Below are positions 7,605-17,071 of a stretch of DNA of 64,000 bases, piece after piece. How positions within the stretch are numbered: the first letter of the stretch is position 1; every line of letters starts with the position of its first letter. The position numbers and the translations under genes were made by a program. Under the pieces are notes generated by a model that was not told the origin of the DNA, ran no database searches, and saw only the letters and a list, made by a program, of their open reading frames with translations. The stretch is taken from NCBI GenBank assembly GCA_903838565.1, contig CAILZB010000081.1, forward strand, positions 1-64,000, given 5' to 3'. Origin of the DNA: an uncultured beta proteobacterium. GTDB lineage: Bacteria > Pseudomonadota > Gammaproteobacteria > Burkholderiales > Burkholderiaceae_C.

Positions 7605-7900
7605 CACGTGGGTACCCGCAACTGATGTGTGCCGTGTTCCTGCTGGGCGGCTTCATCACGGCTTTTCTTACCCTCGCCCTCATTGCCAGCACCATGACCG
7701 TTTCGGGCAACATGGCCGGCAATGTCAGCGTGATTTCCATGCTCTACACGCTCAGCGCGGTGGCAGGGCCGTTGTTTGCGGGCGCGGCCATGAAAGCGAC
7801 CCACGCCGATGCGCTCATGTGGTTCACAGCCGCCGCTGCCGTGGTGATGGCATGGGTGTTGTCCATGGGTATCGGCGCGAAGACCGCATCCAGCAACTAG
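7605..7900 (+). pseudogene. MFS transporter, C-terminal fragment
   Basis: About 98 residues resemble the last three or four membrane helices of a major facilitator permease: LMCAVFLLGGFITAFLTLAL, MAGNVSVISMLYTLSAVAGP, LFAGAAMKATHADALMWFTA and a final AAAVVMAWVLSMG helix. The frame ends at a normal stop (7898-7900). No N-terminal helices exist in the window, because the sequence upstream is the recombinase remnant on the other strand. I infer a deletion or illegitimate joining at about 7590-7610. The ATG at 7589 lies in the junction and is unlikely to be a real start. Confidence 0.7.
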
Positions 7901-8016
7901 TCCAGATTTCCGTCATCTGGCAGCGCGTTGCCCAACCGCCGTTCAGTCCGCATGGCCCTGTCGGACGAGAGCCGGTTCGGCCGTGACTTGTCCGCTGCGC
8001 CGAGCCGGCCCCAGGT

Positions 8017-8421
8017 TCAGATTGTGGTATCCATCCAATTGGAGAAGAGCGATTTCAGATCCGTTGAGCTGATTCGCATTTTGCCCCGCCCATAGCCGCT
8101 GGCCGACGCCACTTCAACGAGGCGCCGAGCGATACGATCGAACGAGCTGGTGGTGACTGACGTATCGAAACTATGCCCCGCGGCCTTTGCCCAGCCTGAG
8201 TAATCGCCGTGACCGTCGCCCGTCAAGGGCATATTTTCAAAAATCGCACTCTTGGAATTGAGTCGATCCGTCATGAAAAGGCTGGCCCGGTGCGTTGGCT
8301 TGGACGCAAGCACCCTGTCCCTGAGGAAATTCTGGATCTCCTCTTCGGTGTCGGCAGCGCCCGATTTCCCCGATTCGTACTCCAGAACAAGTCGATCAAG
8401 TTGATTCAATTTGATGTGCAT
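8017..8421 (-). CDS. Hypothetical protein, 134 residues
   Basis: I do not recognise this family. The product is soluble and mixed in charge, with an N-terminal helical segment rich in acidic residues (LDRLVLEYESGKSG, DTEEEIQNFLRDRVL) and a C-terminal part rich in Ser, Gly and Lys. There are no membrane segments, signal peptide or obvious catalytic motif. A real ATG start at 8421 and a length above what is expected by chance support coding. It lies alone between the MFS fragment and the tRNA-Pro terminator, in the accessory zone, so it may have come in by transfer. Confidence 0.5.
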   Translation of the reverse strand: MHIKLNQLDRLVLEYESGKSGAADTEEEIQNFLRDRVLASKPTHRASLFMTDRLNSKSAIFENMPLTGDGHGDYSGWAKAAGHSFDTSVTTSSFDRIARRLVEVASASGYGRGKMRISSTDLKSLFSNWMDTTI

Positions 8422-8571
8422 AGCTTTGCCAGGAGTTGGACCAAAGTAGGGCGAAAAAATCCCGAGTTACCGCTGCGCGGGGATTCGCGGCACTGCACTT
8501 TAGCATCCTTGGTCGCACGCCATGGCGGCAGCTTGCACTGACACCCAAACCGCATCAGCCCACAAAGACAA

Positions 8572-8603
8572 AAGGGTCAGCAGAAGCTAATCTGCTGACC
8601 CTT
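8572..8603 (-). terminator. Intrinsic terminator behind tRNA-Pro
   Basis: A perfect 13-bp stem (AAGGGTCAGCAGA paired with TCTGCTGACCCTT) encloses a 6-base loop. On the minus strand it is followed by TTGTCTTTG. It lies 8 bp past the tRNA 3' end and would end the pheS-pheT-ihfA-merR-tRNA transcript. Confidence 0.8.
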
Positions 8604-8611
8604 GTCAATTC

Positions 8612-8688
8612 TGGTCGGTGTGAAAGGATTCGAACCTTCGACCCCTTGCACCCCATGCAAGTGCGCTACCAGGCTGCGCCACACACCG
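8612..8688 (-). tRNA. tRNA-Pro (anticodon GGG)
   Basis: A 77-nucleotide cloverleaf on the minus strand. The acceptor stem CGGTGTG pairs with CACACCG, followed by discriminator A and an encoded CCA at 8614-8612. The D arm contains GCGCAGCCTGGTAGCGC. The anticodon arm CTTGC-ATGGGGT-GCAAG gives GGG at positions 34-36. The T arm is GGTTCGAATCC. A C1-G72 first pair is typical of bacterial tRNA-Pro. It follows the MerR-type regulator gene by 24 bp and is probably co-transcribed with it. Confidence 0.95.
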
Positions 8689-8712
8689 TCGAAGGCGAAT
8701 TATAACCGGCGC

Positions 8713-9162
8713 TCAGGCTCCGACCGAGAGCAGGTCGCGAATTTCAAACAGTTCCATGCGAACCTGGTGCAGGTGGCCTGAGAGCAGCGGATCATCGTCT
8801 TCCAAGGGCGAGTCGCCGAAGTCATCCAGTTGCTCGCCGCCGGCGTCCAGCACGTCCACGCCTTCGAGCCTGACCTCGCCTGCCAGGTGCTTGTCGCGCT
8901 CGCCCTGCAGCAGTTCCTGCATCTTGTTGCGCGCACCGCTGATGGTGAAGCCCTGGTCGTACAGCAGATCCCGGATGCGCCGGATCATCAGCACTTCATG
9001 GTGCTGGTAGTAGCGGCGGTTGCCGCGTCGCTTCATCGGGCGCAGTTGCGTGAACTCCTGCTCCCAATAGCGGAGCACGTGCGGTTTCACGCCGCACAGG
9101 TCGCCCACCTCACCGATGGTGAAGTAGCGTTTTGCGGGAATGGACGGGAGGGAATTCTCCAT
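8713..9162 (-). CDS. MerR-family transcriptional regulator
   Basis: The 149-residue protein has a MerR-type winged helix-turn-helix at residues 10-80: KRYFTIGEVGDLCGVKPHVL, then RYWEQEF and the wing RRGNRRYYQHHEV. A helical region YDQGFTISGARNKMQELLQ follows. The C-terminal half is acidic and has no metal-binding cysteine pair, so a metal sensor role is unlikely. This regulator regularly sits between ihfA and a tRNA-Pro in Burkholderiales; its targets are not known to me. I choose the ATG at 9162 over a TTG at 9186. Confidence 0.85.
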   Translation of the reverse strand: MENSLPSIPAKRYFTIGEVGDLCGVKPHVLRYWEQEFTQLRPMKRRGNRRYYQHHEVLMIRRIRDLLYDQGFTISGARNKMQELLQGERDKHLAGEVRLEGVDVLDAGGEQLDDFGDSPLEDDDPLLSGHLHQVRMELFEIRDLLSVGA

Positions 9163-9304
9163 TGAAATCAATGCACTACGGATCAAAGCTGCGAGGTTAC
9201 TCTAAGTCAACCCGCGATGCAAAGCCTGTTCGGGGCGCGCCCGATATTTCAGTCAAAGTGTTGTTGCACATCATCTTGTAACGGACTGCAACAGACTTGA
9301 TTGA

Positions 9305-9616
9305 CTAGTTCTGAATTTGCTCTTTGAGCTTGTGGCTGGCGTGAAACGTGACCACGCGCCGCGCCTGGATCGGGATCGCCTCGCCAGTGCGCGGATTGCG
9401 CCCCGGACGCGGCGCCTTGGTGCGGATCTGGAAGTTGCCAAAGCCCGAAATCTTCACGTCCACGCCGTCGATCAGGCTGTTGGCCACGAGCACGAAAAAG
9501 GCATCGATCATGTCCTTGGATTCGCGCTTGTTCAGGCCGATGCGATCGAACAGCAGTTCAGCCAGCTGGGCCTTGGTCAGCGCCGGTGTTTCCAGGCTTT
9601 CAACGGACAATTCCAT
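9305..9616 (-). CDS. ihfA: Integration host factor subunit alpha
   Basis: A DNA-bending HU/IHF-fold protein of 103 residues. It has the helical dimerisation region ([20 protein letters not shown]) and the beta-arm segment with the DNA-intercalating proline in [16 protein letters not shown], preceded by ISGFGNF. The length fits IhfA. It pairs with IhfB (not in the window) and acts in recombination, replication and promoter architecture. It follows pheT by 41 bp in the pheS-pheT-ihfA operon order common to many proteobacteria. Confidence 0.95.
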   Translation of the reverse strand: MELSVESLETPALTKAQLAELLFDRIGLNKRESKDMIDAFFVLVANSLIDGVDVKISGFGNFQIRTKAPRPGRNPRTGEAIPIQARRVVTFHASHKLKEQIQN

Positions 9617-9657
9617 GATGTTCCTATGCGTTTTCGCGTAGCTTAACGGATCAGCGC

Positions 9658-12093
9658 TCAGGCGCGCAAACGTGCGCCCAGATGGCTCACCAGTTGCGCC
9701 AACACGGCCTGCACGGAGGCTTCGATTTGGGCCTCGGTCAGCGGCGCATCAGCGCTGTTCAGCGTGAGTCGGACGGCCAGGCTCTTTTCGCCCGCAGCGA
9801 GGCCGCCAGACACTTCGGCGTCGGCCTTTTGCGTCTTGGAGCGGTACACGTCAAACAGCAGCGCATTGCGCAGCAGGCCACCGGTGTCAGCGCCCCAAAC
9901 CCGCGCCATCAGGTCGGCGTGCGTGACCGATTCGCTCACCACCACCGCGATGTCGCGCTCCACGGCCTGCTGTTTTGGCACGCTGGCAAAGCGGGGTACC
10001 GGGCGTGCCAGCACCGCGGCCAGATCAAGTTCAAACAGCACCGGTGCCAGCGCCAAGTCGTAGCCCTGGCGCCACTTTGGATGGAGTTCGCCCACATGGC
10101 CGATGACCTTGCCCTCGACCGTGACGCTGGCACAGCGCCCCGGATGCATGGCCGGATGTGTCGCCGATTCGAACACCGGGTGCAGCGGCGCCAGCAGCGA
10201 CTGCACATCGCCCTTGAGGTCGAAGAAGTCCACGTTCTGCGCCGTGCGTCCCCACTGCAGCGTCTCAGTCGGTCCGTAGGCCAGGCCCGCCACGCGCATG
10301 GGCTGGTGGATGCCCGGCACCGTGGTGTCGGAGTCGCCCACGCTGGCGTCGCGCAGGAAGATGCGGCCCAGCTCGAACACGCGCACGCGCTCGGCCTTGC
10401 GGTCGCAGTTGAATTTCAGCACCTGCATCAGGGAGCCCAGCAATGACGAGCGCATCACGCTCATCTGGCTGGCGATCGGATTGAGCAGGCGGATCGGTGC
10501 GGCGTTGCCCGCCAGTTCGCTTTCCCAGCGCTCCTCCACGAAGGCGAAGTTGATGGTCTCCTGGTAGCCCAGGGCGGCCAGCGCGCGGCGCACGGCAAAC
10601 GGGCTGCGCTGCGACTCGTCGCGCACGCGGGCGCTGATGGGCGCCAGCGGCGGCGTCGTGGGCAGGTTGTTGTAGCCCACCATGCGCGCCACTTCCTCGA
10701 TCAGGTCTTCCTCGATCTCCAGGTCGAAGCGGTAGGCTGGCGGCGTGACCGTAATAACGCCATCCGTCTCCGTCAGGGGCAGGCCCAGACGGCCCAGCGC
10801 ATCGGCGCACTGAGCCTGCGTCAAGGGCATGCCAATCACCTTGGCGGCACGCGCCACGCGCAGCTTTACGGGCTTTGCGACGGGCAGGCTCACCTTGATG
10901 TCGTCCACCGGCCCGCACTCGCCACCGCAGATGTCCAGAATGAGCTGGGTGATACGCTCGATGTGCTCGACCGTCAGATCGGGATCGACGCCGCGTTCGA
11001 AGCGGTGCCCCGCGTCAGTGGAAAAATTGAAGCGGCGCGAACGCCCCGCGATCGCCTTGGGCCACCAGAAGGCGGCCTCGACGTAGACGTTGTGCGTGTC
11101 GTCCGACACCGCCGTGGCGTCGCCGCCCATGATGCCTGCCAGCGACTCCACCTGCACGTCGTCGGCGATCACGCCGACCTTGTCGTCCACCGTGACGGTA
11201 GTGCCGTTGAGCAGCTTGAGCTGTTCGCCCGCCTTGCCCCAGCGCACCACCAGTCCACCGTGGATCTTGTCCAGATCGAAGATGTGGGTGGGTCGGCCGA
11301 ACTCGAACATGACGTAGTTGGAGATGTCCACCAACGCGGTCACACTGCGTTGCCCGCAACGCGCGAGGCGATCCAACATCCACTGCGGCGTGGATGCTTT
11401 CGGATTCACGTTGCGCACGATGCGCCCGGAGAAGCGGCCGCACAGATCGCTGGCCTGCACCGTCACTGGCACGCGGTCCTGATGACTCACGGCCACGGCA
11501 GGAAACTGCGGCTGCAGCAGCGGCGCGCCGGTCAGCGCCGACACTTCGCGCGCCACGCCGTACACACTCAGACAATGCGCCAGATTGGGCGTGAGCTTGA
11601 GCGTGAACAGCTGGTCGTCCAGATTCAGATGCACACGGATGTCCTGCCCCAGGACCGCATCGGCGGCCAGTTCCAGCAGGCCACCGTGCTCTTCGGAGAT
11701 CTTCAGTTCCCGCGCCGAGCACAGCATGCCCTGGCTCTCGACGCCTCGCAGTTGCCCCAGTTTGATGAGGAAGGGCTTGCCGTCTTCGCCCGGCGGCAGC
11801 TCGGCACCGACCAGCGCCACCGGCACCTTGATGCCGACGCGCGCATTCGGCGCGCCGCACACGATATTGAGCAAGGCGCCCTGCCCCACGTCCACCTGGC
11901 ACACGCGCAGGCGGTCGGCGTTGGGGTGCTGCACCGCTTCCTTGATCTCACCCACCACAATCTTCGTGAAAGGCGGCGCGACAGGATGCAGCTCTTCCAC
12001 CTCGAGCCCGGCCATGGTGAGGGTGTCGGCCAGCTGGGCCGTGGACAGCGGTGGGTTGCAGAATTCGCGCAGCCAGGATTCAGGGAATTGCAT
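9658..12093 (-). CDS. pheT: Phenylalanine-tRNA ligase subunit beta
   Basis: The 811-residue beta subunit of the heterotetrameric PheRS. Domains in order: an N-terminal B1 region and tRNA-binding EMAP-like domain (residues 40-150, [13 protein letters not shown]), the B3/B4 editing domain (about 210-400), the B5 domain, the class II-like catalytic-fold region (about 480-700) and the C-terminal FDX anticodon-binding domain (about 715-811, starting [13 protein letters not shown]). Length and domain order are normal. It begins 12 bp after pheS on the same strand, consistent with coupled subunit synthesis in the cytoplasm. Confidence 0.97.
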   Translation of the reverse strand: MQFPESWLREFCNPPLSTAQLADTLTMAGLEVEELHPVAPPFTKIVVGEIKEAVQHPNADRLRVCQVDVGQGALLNIVCGAPNARVGIKVPVALVGAELPPGEDGKPFLIKLGQLRGVESQGMLCSARELKISEEHGGLLELAADAVLGQDIRVHLNLDDQLFTLKLTPNLAHCLSVYGVAREVSALTGAPLLQPQFPAVAVSHQDRVPVTVQASDLCGRFSGRIVRNVNPKASTPQWMLDRLARCGQRSVTALVDISNYVMFEFGRPTHIFDLDKIHGGLVVRWGKAGEQLKLLNGTTVTVDDKVGVIADDVQVESLAGIMGGDATAVSDDTHNVYVEAAFWWPKAIAGRSRRFNFSTDAGHRFERGVDPDLTVEHIERITQLILDICGGECGPVDDIKVSLPVAKPVKLRVARAAKVIGMPLTQAQCADALGRLGLPLTETDGVITVTPPAYRFDLEIEEDLIEEVARMVGYNNLPTTPPLAPISARVRDESQRSPFAVRRALAALGYQETINFAFVEERWESELAGNAAPIRLLNPIASQMSVMRSSLLGSLMQVLKFNCDRKAERVRVFELGRIFLRDASVGDSDTTVPGIHQPMRVAGLAYGPTETLQWGRTAQNVDFFDLKGDVQSLLAPLHPVFESATHPAMHPGRCASVTVEGKVIGHVGELHPKWRQGYDLALAPVLFELDLAAVLARPVPRFASVPKQQAVERDIAVVVSESVTHADLMARVWGADTGGLLRNALLFDVYRSKTQKADAEVSGGLAAGEKSLAVRLTLNSADAPLTEAQIEASVQAVLAQLVSHLGARLRA

Positions 12094-12105
12094 GGTGTTT
12101 TCTTG

Positions 12106-13143
12106 TTATTGGAACTGAGACAGGAAACGCACGTCGCCGTCGAAGAACAGGCGCAAGTCATTCACGCCGTAGCGCAGCATGGTGAGGCGGTCCGCCCCCA
12201 CGCCGAAGGCGAAGCCGATGTACTGCTCAGGGTCGAGGCCGAAATTTTCCACCACGCGCGGATGCACCTGACCGCTGCCTGCCACCTCGAGCCAGCGGCC
12301 TGCGAGCGGGCCCGACTGGAACTGGATGTCGATCTCGGCACTGGGCTCGGTGAACGGGAAATAGCTGGGGCGAAAACGCAGCTCCAGGTCCTTGGTCTCG
12401 AAGAACGTATGGCAGAAATCGGTGAACACGACCTTCAGATCCTTGAAGCTCACGTTCTGCCCGATCCACAGGCCTTCGACCTGGTGGAACATGGGTGAAT
12501 GGGTGGCGTCGCTGTCCACGCGGTAGGTGCGGCCCGGCGCGATCACTCGAATCTCCGGCATCACGGCGCCCGCGCTCATGGCCTCTTTGTGCTTCTTCAC
12601 ATGCTGCACTGCGTAGCGGTTCTGCATCGGGCTGGTGTGCGTGCGCAACAGGTTGCCGCCCTCGACATAGAAGGTGTCGTGCATGGCGCGCGCGGGATGG
12701 TCTTCGGGGAAATTCAGCGCGCCAAAGTTGTACCAGTCGTTCTCGATTTCGGGGCCGTCGGCCACGTCAAAACCCATGGAGCCGAAGATCTGCTCGATGC
12801 GCTCCATCGACAGCGAGACCGGATGCAAACTGCCCATGCCGCGCTTGCGCCCCGGCAGCGTGACGTCCAGCGCCTCGGCCTTGAGTTGTACGTCGAGTTC
12901 GGCCTGCGCCAGCGCAGCGCGGCGCTCGGTCAGCGCCGCTTCGATCGCCTGCTTGGACAGGTTGATGGCGGCGCCACGCGACTTCTTCTCGTCCACGCTC
13001 AAGGCGCTTAAGCCCTTCATCAGCTCGGTGATGCGGCCGGTTTTTCCCAGGAACAGGGCCTTGGCATTCTCCAGCTCCGCCGGTGTAGCAGCCTGGCCAA
13101 ATGCGGCTCTGGCGCTCTCGACGATGGCGTTCAACTCAGTCAT
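12106..13143 (-). CDS. pheS: Phenylalanine-tRNA ligase subunit alpha
   Basis: The 345-residue catalytic subunit. The N-terminal coiled coil that binds tRNA-Phe covers about residues 1-90 ([20 protein letters not shown]). Class II motifs follow: motif 2 around [20 protein letters not shown] and motif 3 in [18 protein letters not shown]. The phenylalanine pocket segment [13 protein letters not shown] is present. I use the ATG at 13143 rather than the TTG one codon upstream. A strong hairpin at 13235-13269 lies between rplT and this start and may act as an attenuator for pheST. Confidence 0.97.
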   Translation of the reverse strand: MTELNAIVESARAAFGQAATPAELENAKALFLGKTGRITELMKGLSALSVDEKKSRGAAINLSKQAIEAALTERRAALAQAELDVQLKAEALDVTLPGRKRGMGSLHPVSLSMERIEQIFGSMGFDVADGPEIENDWYNFGALNFPEDHPARAMHDTFYVEGGNLLRTHTSPMQNRYAVQHVKKHKEAMSAGAVMPEIRVIAPGRTYRVDSDATHSPMFHQVEGLWIGQNVSFKDLKVVFTDFCHTFFETKDLELRFRPSYFPFTEPSAEIDIQFQSGPLAGRWLEVAGSGQVHPRVVENFGLDPEQYIGFAFGVGADRLTMLRYGVNDLRLFFDGDVRFLSQFQ

Positions 13144-13234
13144 CAATCTCTCCCATAAACAGATTCGTCCGCCGGTAAGCGACCGCTTCAGTCAAGACCA
13201 ACTTGTACTCAAGTTATGTCGCAACCAAAAGGAA

Positions 13235-13269
13235 AGGGGCCAAGGGCCTTGCAAGCCCTTAGCCCCTTC
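13235..13269 (-). terminator. Hairpin with T-rich tail between rplT and pheS
   Basis: On the minus strand AAGGGGCTAAGGGCTT, loop GCA and AGGCCCTTGGCCCCTT form a near-perfect stem followed by TCCTTTTGG. It lies 48 bp past the rplT stop and 91 bp before pheS. It could end the thrS-infC-rpmI-rplT transcript or work as a pheST attenuator. I see no clear leader peptide rich in Phe codons, so simple termination is the safer reading. Confidence 0.65.
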
Positions 13270-13317
13270 GTTGTTCGGCAAACCAACGCACGTGGCGGCA
13301 AGCCACGCGATGTGGAT

Positions 13318-13677
13318 TTAGGCCGCCAGCTTGGCTTTGACCTGCTCCACGATGGCAGCAAAACCAGCCGCGTCATGCACAGCCATGTCGGCCAGCACCT
13401 TGCGGTCGATCTCGATGCAGGCCTTCTTCAGACCGTTGGCAAACTGGCTGTAGGTCATGCCGCACGAACGCGAAGCAGCGTTGATACGGGCAATCCACAG
13501 CTGACGGAAAACCCGCTTGCGGGTACGACGGTCACGATAGGCATATTGCCCAGCCTTCATCACCGCTTCTTTGGCGACGCGATAGACATTACCGCGGCGA
13601 CCGCGGAAACCTTTGGCAAGGGCGAGAACTTTTTTGTGGCGGGCGCGAGCCGTTACACCACGTTTGACGCGAGGCAT
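13318..13677 (-). CDS. rplT: 50S ribosomal protein L20
   Basis: A 119-residue L20 with the typical very basic N-terminal extension ([22 protein letters not shown]) that threads into 23S rRNA and a globular C-terminal half ([20 protein letters not shown]). L20 is required early in 50S assembly. In several bacteria it represses its own operon by binding an mRNA structure, which is relevant to the hairpin array at 13985-14086. It follows rpmI by 25 bp. Confidence 0.97.
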   Translation of the reverse strand: MPRVKRGVTARARHKKVLALAKGFRGRRGNVYRVAKEAVMKAGQYAYRDRRTRKRVFRQLWIARINAASRSCGMTYSQFANGLKKACIEIDRKVLADMAVHDAAGFAAIVEQVKAKLAA

Positions 13678-13702
13678 GTGAGTACTCCTTGTTCGTCGTT
13701 AA

Positions 13703-13906
13703 TTAAATACCTTGGCCTGGCAACATCTGCGACATATGACCCATATTGGTCTCATGCACAGCTGTCGATCCACGCAAATGGCGTTTATTTTTGGTGGTCT
13801 TCTTCGTCAGAATGTGACGCTTGAAGGCTTGGCCGCGCTTGACGGTACCACCTGGACGAACGCGAAAACGCTTTTTCGCACCGCTCTTGGTCTTCATTTT
13901 GGGCAT
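13703..13906 (-). CDS. rpmI: 50S ribosomal protein L35
   Basis: A 67-residue basic protein starting [17 protein letters not shown] with the conserved [15 protein letters not shown] segment. The length is normal for L35. It lies first in the rpmI-rplT pair, downstream of infC. The 223-bp gap to infC contains four tandem hairpins, unusual for a gene spacing that is often short. Confidence 0.97.
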   Translation of the reverse strand: MPKMKTKSGAKKRFRVRPGGTVKRGQAFKRHILTKKTTKNKRHLRGSTAVHETNMGHMSQMLPGQGI

Positions 13907-13984
13907 TTAAATGCTCCTTTTCTATTGTGCTCGTGAGGCGTTTGGAAAACCGATTCCGAACTTGTAGGCCCCGAGCCACTTGTT

Positions 13985-14086
13985 AGTGGCGAGTGTGAAC
14001 TCACCACTTGTAAGTGGAGAGTGTTTAGCTCTCCACTTGGTGTGGCGAGTCAAGCTCGCCACACCGGAAAGCACGAGGCTTTCCGG
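13985..14086 (-). promoter_or_regulatory. Array of four tandem hairpins between infC and rpmI
   Basis: Four stem-loops stand nearly end to end: 14064-14086 (CCGGAAAGC/GCTTTCCGG, 9 bp), 14040-14064 (GTGTGGCGAG/CTCGCCACAC, 10 bp, perfect), 14012-14038 (AAGTGGAGAG/CTCTCCACTT, 10 bp, perfect) and 13985-14008 (AGTGGTGAGT/ACTCGCCACT on the minus strand, 10 bp with one wobble pair). Neighbouring stems share the GTGGnGAG core. The arms can also pair with each other: CCACTTGTAAGTGG at 14004-14017 joins two adjacent hairpins. The position in the mRNA leader of L35-L20 suggests expression control or RNA processing, but this is inference; none is followed by a T tract, so they do not look like terminators. 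Confidence 0.7.
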
Positions 14087-14129
14087 CCATTCCCAGCCGG
14101 TTCTTCAACCACCCGGGAAAGATTCTCTT

Positions 14130-14732
14130 TTACGCCGAGGGGGCGTTGGCCACTTCAGCCACCGGCTTGGGCGCACCACCACCGGCTTTCTTGCGGCCCG
14201 GCGCGATCATCATGATCATCTGCCGACCTTCAAGGCGGGGGAACTGCTCCACCACAATCAAATCTGCCAGCTCATCGCGAATGCGATTGAGCAAGGCCAT
14301 GCCCAACTCCTGGTGCGTGATCTCGCGGCCCCGAAAGCGCAGCGTGATCTTGCATTTGTCACCTTCAGCCAAGAAGCGCTTGATGTTGCGCATCTTGATG
14401 TTGTAGTCACCGTCGTCCGTACCCGGGCGAAACTTGACTTCCTTGATCTCGATCACCGTCTGCTTGGCTTTCGCCTCGGCCGCCTTCTTCTGCTCAAGAT
14501 ACTTGAACTTGCCGTAGTCCATCAGGCGACAGACCGGAGGGATGGCAGTGGCAACCGTTTCGACCAAGTCCACGTCCAACTCACCCGCCATACGCAGGGC
14601 TTCAGTGATACTCACCACACCCAGTGGCTCGTTCTCAGGACCGGAGAGGCGGACTTCCGGGGCCATGATTTCCCGGTTCAGGCGGTGTTTACGTTCTTCG
14701 CGGTGGCGACGATCACGGAATTCAGTAGCGAT
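14130..14732 (-). CDS. infC: Translation initiation factor IF-3, ATC start codon
   Basis: IF-3 binds the 30S subunit, keeps 50S away and checks the start codon and initiator tRNA. The product is 200 residues. The N-domain includes [20 protein letters not shown] and [12 protein letters not shown], and the C-domain contains [20 protein letters not shown] and [12 protein letters not shown]. The first ATG (14666) would remove the conserved opening. The frame continues upstream through [17 protein letters not shown] to an ATC at 14732-14730 placed 9 bases after AAGG, giving MATEFRDRR, the N-terminus usual in this group. A rare start codon is known to let IF-3 regulate its own synthesis. It lies 20 bp behind thrS. 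Confidence 0.93.
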   Translation of the reverse strand: MATEFRDRRHREERKHRLNREIMAPEVRLSGPENEPLGVVSITEALRMAGELDVDLVETVATAIPPVCRLMDYGKFKYLEQKKAAEAKAKQTVIEIKEVKFRPGTDDGDYNIKMRNIKRFLAEGDKCKITLRFRGREITHQELGMALLNRIRDELADLIVVEQFPRLEGRQMIMMIAPGRKKAGGGAPKPVAEVANAPSA

Positions 14733-14752
14733 GGCTTCAATCCTTAAAAAAA

Positions 14753-16657
14753 CTATTTGCTTGCAATGTCGGCCGAGATTTTTTGCGCGAACGCTTCGAG
14801 AGACATCACACCGAGGTCCAAATTGCCCCGGGCGCGCACTGCAACCGCGCCAGCCGCCTTTTCCTTGTCGCCTACGACCAGGATATAGGGGAGCTTCTGC
14901 ATTGAATGCTCGCGTATTTTATACGTTATTTTTTCGTTTCGCAGATCCAGGTCGACCCTAAGCCCTTGATTTTGCAGAGTTTTGGCTATTTCACGACAGT
15001 AATCAGCCTGGGAATCGGTGATATTGAGCACCGCCACCTGCACTGGCGCCAGCCAGGTGGGCAAGGCACCGGCGTGTTCTTCGATCAGGATTCCGATGAA
15101 ACGCTCCAGGCTGCCGACGATGGCTCGGTGCAACATCACGGGGCGGTGGCGCGCGCTGTCTTCGCCCACATAGTCGGCGTCCAGACGCTCGGTCATGAAG
15201 AAGTCCACCTGCATCGTGCCGCACTGCCACTGGCGTCCGATCGCATCTTTCAGCGTGTACTCGATCTTCGGTCCGTAGAAGGCGCCGTCGCCGGGCGACA
15301 CCTCGAACTCGCAGCCGGAGCGCCGCAGCGCCTCCATCACCGCGAACTCGGCCTTGTCCCAGCTTTCGTCGCTGCCGATGCGCTTCTCCGGGCGAGTCGC
15401 CACCTTGTAGATGATGTTCTTGAAGCCGAAGTCGGCATACACCTTTTGCAGCAAGGCGGTGTAGTTGACGCACTCGTCCAGGATCTGGTCTTCGGTGCAG
15501 AAGATGTGGCCATCGTCCTGCGTGAAGCCGCGCACGCGCATGATGCCGTGCAGCCCGCCGGTGGCTTCGTTGCGGTGGCATTGGCCGAACTCGCCGTAGC
15601 GCAGTGGCAGGTCGCGGTAGCTCTTGATGCCCTGCTTGAAGATCAGGATGTGGCCCGGGCAGTTCATCGGCTTGAGTGCGTACTCGCGCTTTTCCGACTC
15701 AGTGGTGAACATGTTCTCGCGGTACTTGTCCCAGTGGCCGGTCTTCTCCCACAGCGACTTGTCCAGCAACTGCGGCGCCTTGACTTCAAGGTAGCCGTTG
15801 TCGCGATAGACCTGGCGCATGTACTGCTCCACGCCCTGCCACACGGTCCAGCCCTTGGGATGCCAGAACACCAGGCCAGGTGCATGGTCGTCGATGTGAA
15901 ACAAGTCGAGCTCGCGCCCGAGTTTGCGGTGGTCGCGCTTCTCTGCCTCTTCCAGCATCGTCAAATGCTGCTGCAGTTCGTCCTTGGTGGCCCAGGCCGT
16001 GCCGTAGATGCGTTGCAGCATCTCGTTCTTGTGGTCGCCGCGCCAGTAGGCGCCGGCCAGCTTCATCAGCTTGAAGTGCTTGAGCTTGCCTGTGCTGGGC
16101 ACGTGCGGGCCGCGGCAAAGGTCTTCGAACCTGCCTTCGCGGTACAGCGACACGTCCTCGCCCGCGGGAATGCTGCCGATGATTTCGGCCTTGTAGTGCT
16201 CGCCAAGGCTCTTGAAATAGTCAACCGCCTCGTCGCGCGGCAGCACACGCCGCGTCACCGGCTCGTCCTTGTCGGCCAGATTCGCCATCTTGCGTTCGAT
16301 CGCCGTCAGGTCTTCGGGTGTGAACGGACGCTTGTAGGAAAAGTCGTAGAAGAAGCCGTTCTCGATCACCGGCCCGATCGTCACCTGCGCATCGGGGAAC
16401 AGCTCTTTCACCGCGTAGGCCAGCAAGTGCGCCGTGGAATGGCGGATCAGCTCCAGCCCGGCGGCATCCTTGGCGGTGACGATGGACAAGGTGGCGTCGG
16501 TGCCGATGGCGTAGCTGGTATCCACCAGCTTGCCGTCGACCTTGCCGCCAAGCGCCGCCTTGGCCAGACCCGCGCCAATCGATGCCGCCACTTCAGCGAC
16601 CGTGACCGGACCGGAGAATTCGCGTTTGGAACCGTCGGGAAGAGTGATGTGAATCAT
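14753..16657 (-). CDS. thrS: Threonine-tRNA ligase
   Basis: A class II synthetase of 634 residues. Order: TGS domain (1-60, [20 protein letters not shown]), the editing domain with [20 protein letters not shown] (about 73-92), the catalytic core with motif 2 region [19 protein letters not shown] and the zinc-binding Cys of PMNCPGH, motif 3 near [18 protein letters not shown], and the C-terminal anticodon-binding domain (about 540-634). I take the ATG at 16657 because homologues start MIHITLPDG; the open frame further upstream overlaps the divergent antitoxin gene and has no family resemblance. It is the first gene of the thrS-infC-rpmI-rplT cluster. Confidence 0.97.
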   Translation of the reverse strand: MIHITLPDGSKREFSGPVTVAEVAASIGAGLAKAALGGKVDGKLVDTSYAIGTDATLSIVTAKDAAGLELIRHSTAHLLAYAVKELFPDAQVTIGPVIENGFFYDFSYKRPFTPEDLTAIERKMANLADKDEPVTRRVLPRDEAVDYFKSLGEHYKAEIIGSIPAGEDVSLYREGRFEDLCRGPHVPSTGKLKHFKLMKLAGAYWRGDHKNEMLQRIYGTAWATKDELQQHLTMLEEAEKRDHRKLGRELDLFHIDDHAPGLVFWHPKGWTVWQGVEQYMRQVYRDNGYLEVKAPQLLDKSLWEKTGHWDKYRENMFTTESEKREYALKPMNCPGHILIFKQGIKSYRDLPLRYGEFGQCHRNEATGGLHGIMRVRGFTQDDGHIFCTEDQILDECVNYTALLQKVYADFGFKNIIYKVATRPEKRIGSDESWDKAEFAVMEALRRSGCEFEVSPGDGAFYGPKIEYTLKDAIGRQWQCGTMQVDFFMTERLDADYVGEDSARHRPVMLHRAIVGSLERFIGILIEEHAGALPTWLAPVQVAVLNITDSQADYCREIAKTLQNQGLRVDLDLRNEKITYKIREHSMQKLPYILVVGDKEKAAGAVAVRARGNLDLGVMSLEAFAQKISADIASK

Positions 16658-16747
16658 GATGAAAAAAGGAAAAGCGCGGTTCGTACCGCGCCCTGCTGAC
16701 AAAGGAATGATTTTAGCCGCAGGCCCCCATCGCCCCCGCCTGAGCAT

Positions 16748-16768
16748 TACGGCGATCAGCCGTACAAT
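16748..16768 (+). promoter_or_regulatory. Palindrome overlapping a -10 box, upstream of the DUF1778/GNAT pair
   Basis: TACGGC-GATCA-GCCGTA (16748-16764) is a perfect 6-bp inverted repeat that overlaps TACAAT (16763-16768), a good -10 hexamer. It lies 21 bp before the antitoxin start. A palindrome over the promoter is what one expects for autoregulation of a toxin-antitoxin operon by its ribbon-helix-helix antitoxin. The site is inferred, not proven. Confidence 0.5.
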
Positions 16769-16789
16769 GTCCATTTTAGGGATATTGCC

Positions 16790-17071
16790 ATGTCTATAGC
16801 CGTTGCCAACGCCCGACTCGAAGCCAGAATCAGCACCAACCTGCACGCCACGCTAAAGCGGGCCGCAGAAATTCAAGGCCGCACCATGACCGACTTTGTC
16901 ATCTCGGCGGTGCAAGATGCGGCTCAGCGTGCCATTGAAGAGAGCGAACTCGTTCGGCTGTCGCTTTCCGATCAGGCGTGTTTTGCGCAGGCGCTATTGT
17001 CTCCGCCCCGCCCCGCCCCGGCATTGAAACGCGCATTCGCCCGCCGCCGCAAGCTGGTAAGCGCTGAGTGA
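16790..17071 (+). CDS. DUF1778 (TacA-type) antitoxin
   Basis: A 93-residue protein with an N-terminal ribbon-helix-helix that would bind DNA ([20 protein letters not shown] followed by [16 protein letters not shown]). A C-terminal tail, [11 protein letters not shown], would cover the toxin. This is the DUF1778/TacA antitoxin pattern. Its stop overlaps the GTG start of the acetyltransferase by 4 bp, the standard coupled antitoxin-toxin arrangement. It should neutralise the toxin and repress its own promoter at the palindrome just upstream. Confidence 0.85.
   Translation: MSIAVANARLEARISTNLHATLKRAAEIQGRTMTDFVISAVQDAAQRAIEESELVRLSLSDQACFAQALLSPPRPAPALKRAFARRRKLVSAE

Noticed and set aside
8017..8421. 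Idea that the 134-residue protein is an antitoxin or phage regulator
   Set aside because: No helix-turn-helix, no partner gene and no family resemblance; left as hypothetical.
13235..13269. pheM-like leader peptide attenuator before pheST
   Set aside because: A hairpin is present, but no short frame rich in Phe codons with a start and ribosome site was found near it.
13985..14086. Hairpin array read as a miniature CRISPR
   Set aside because: The units are palindromic and adjacent with no unique spacers, and no cas gene is near.
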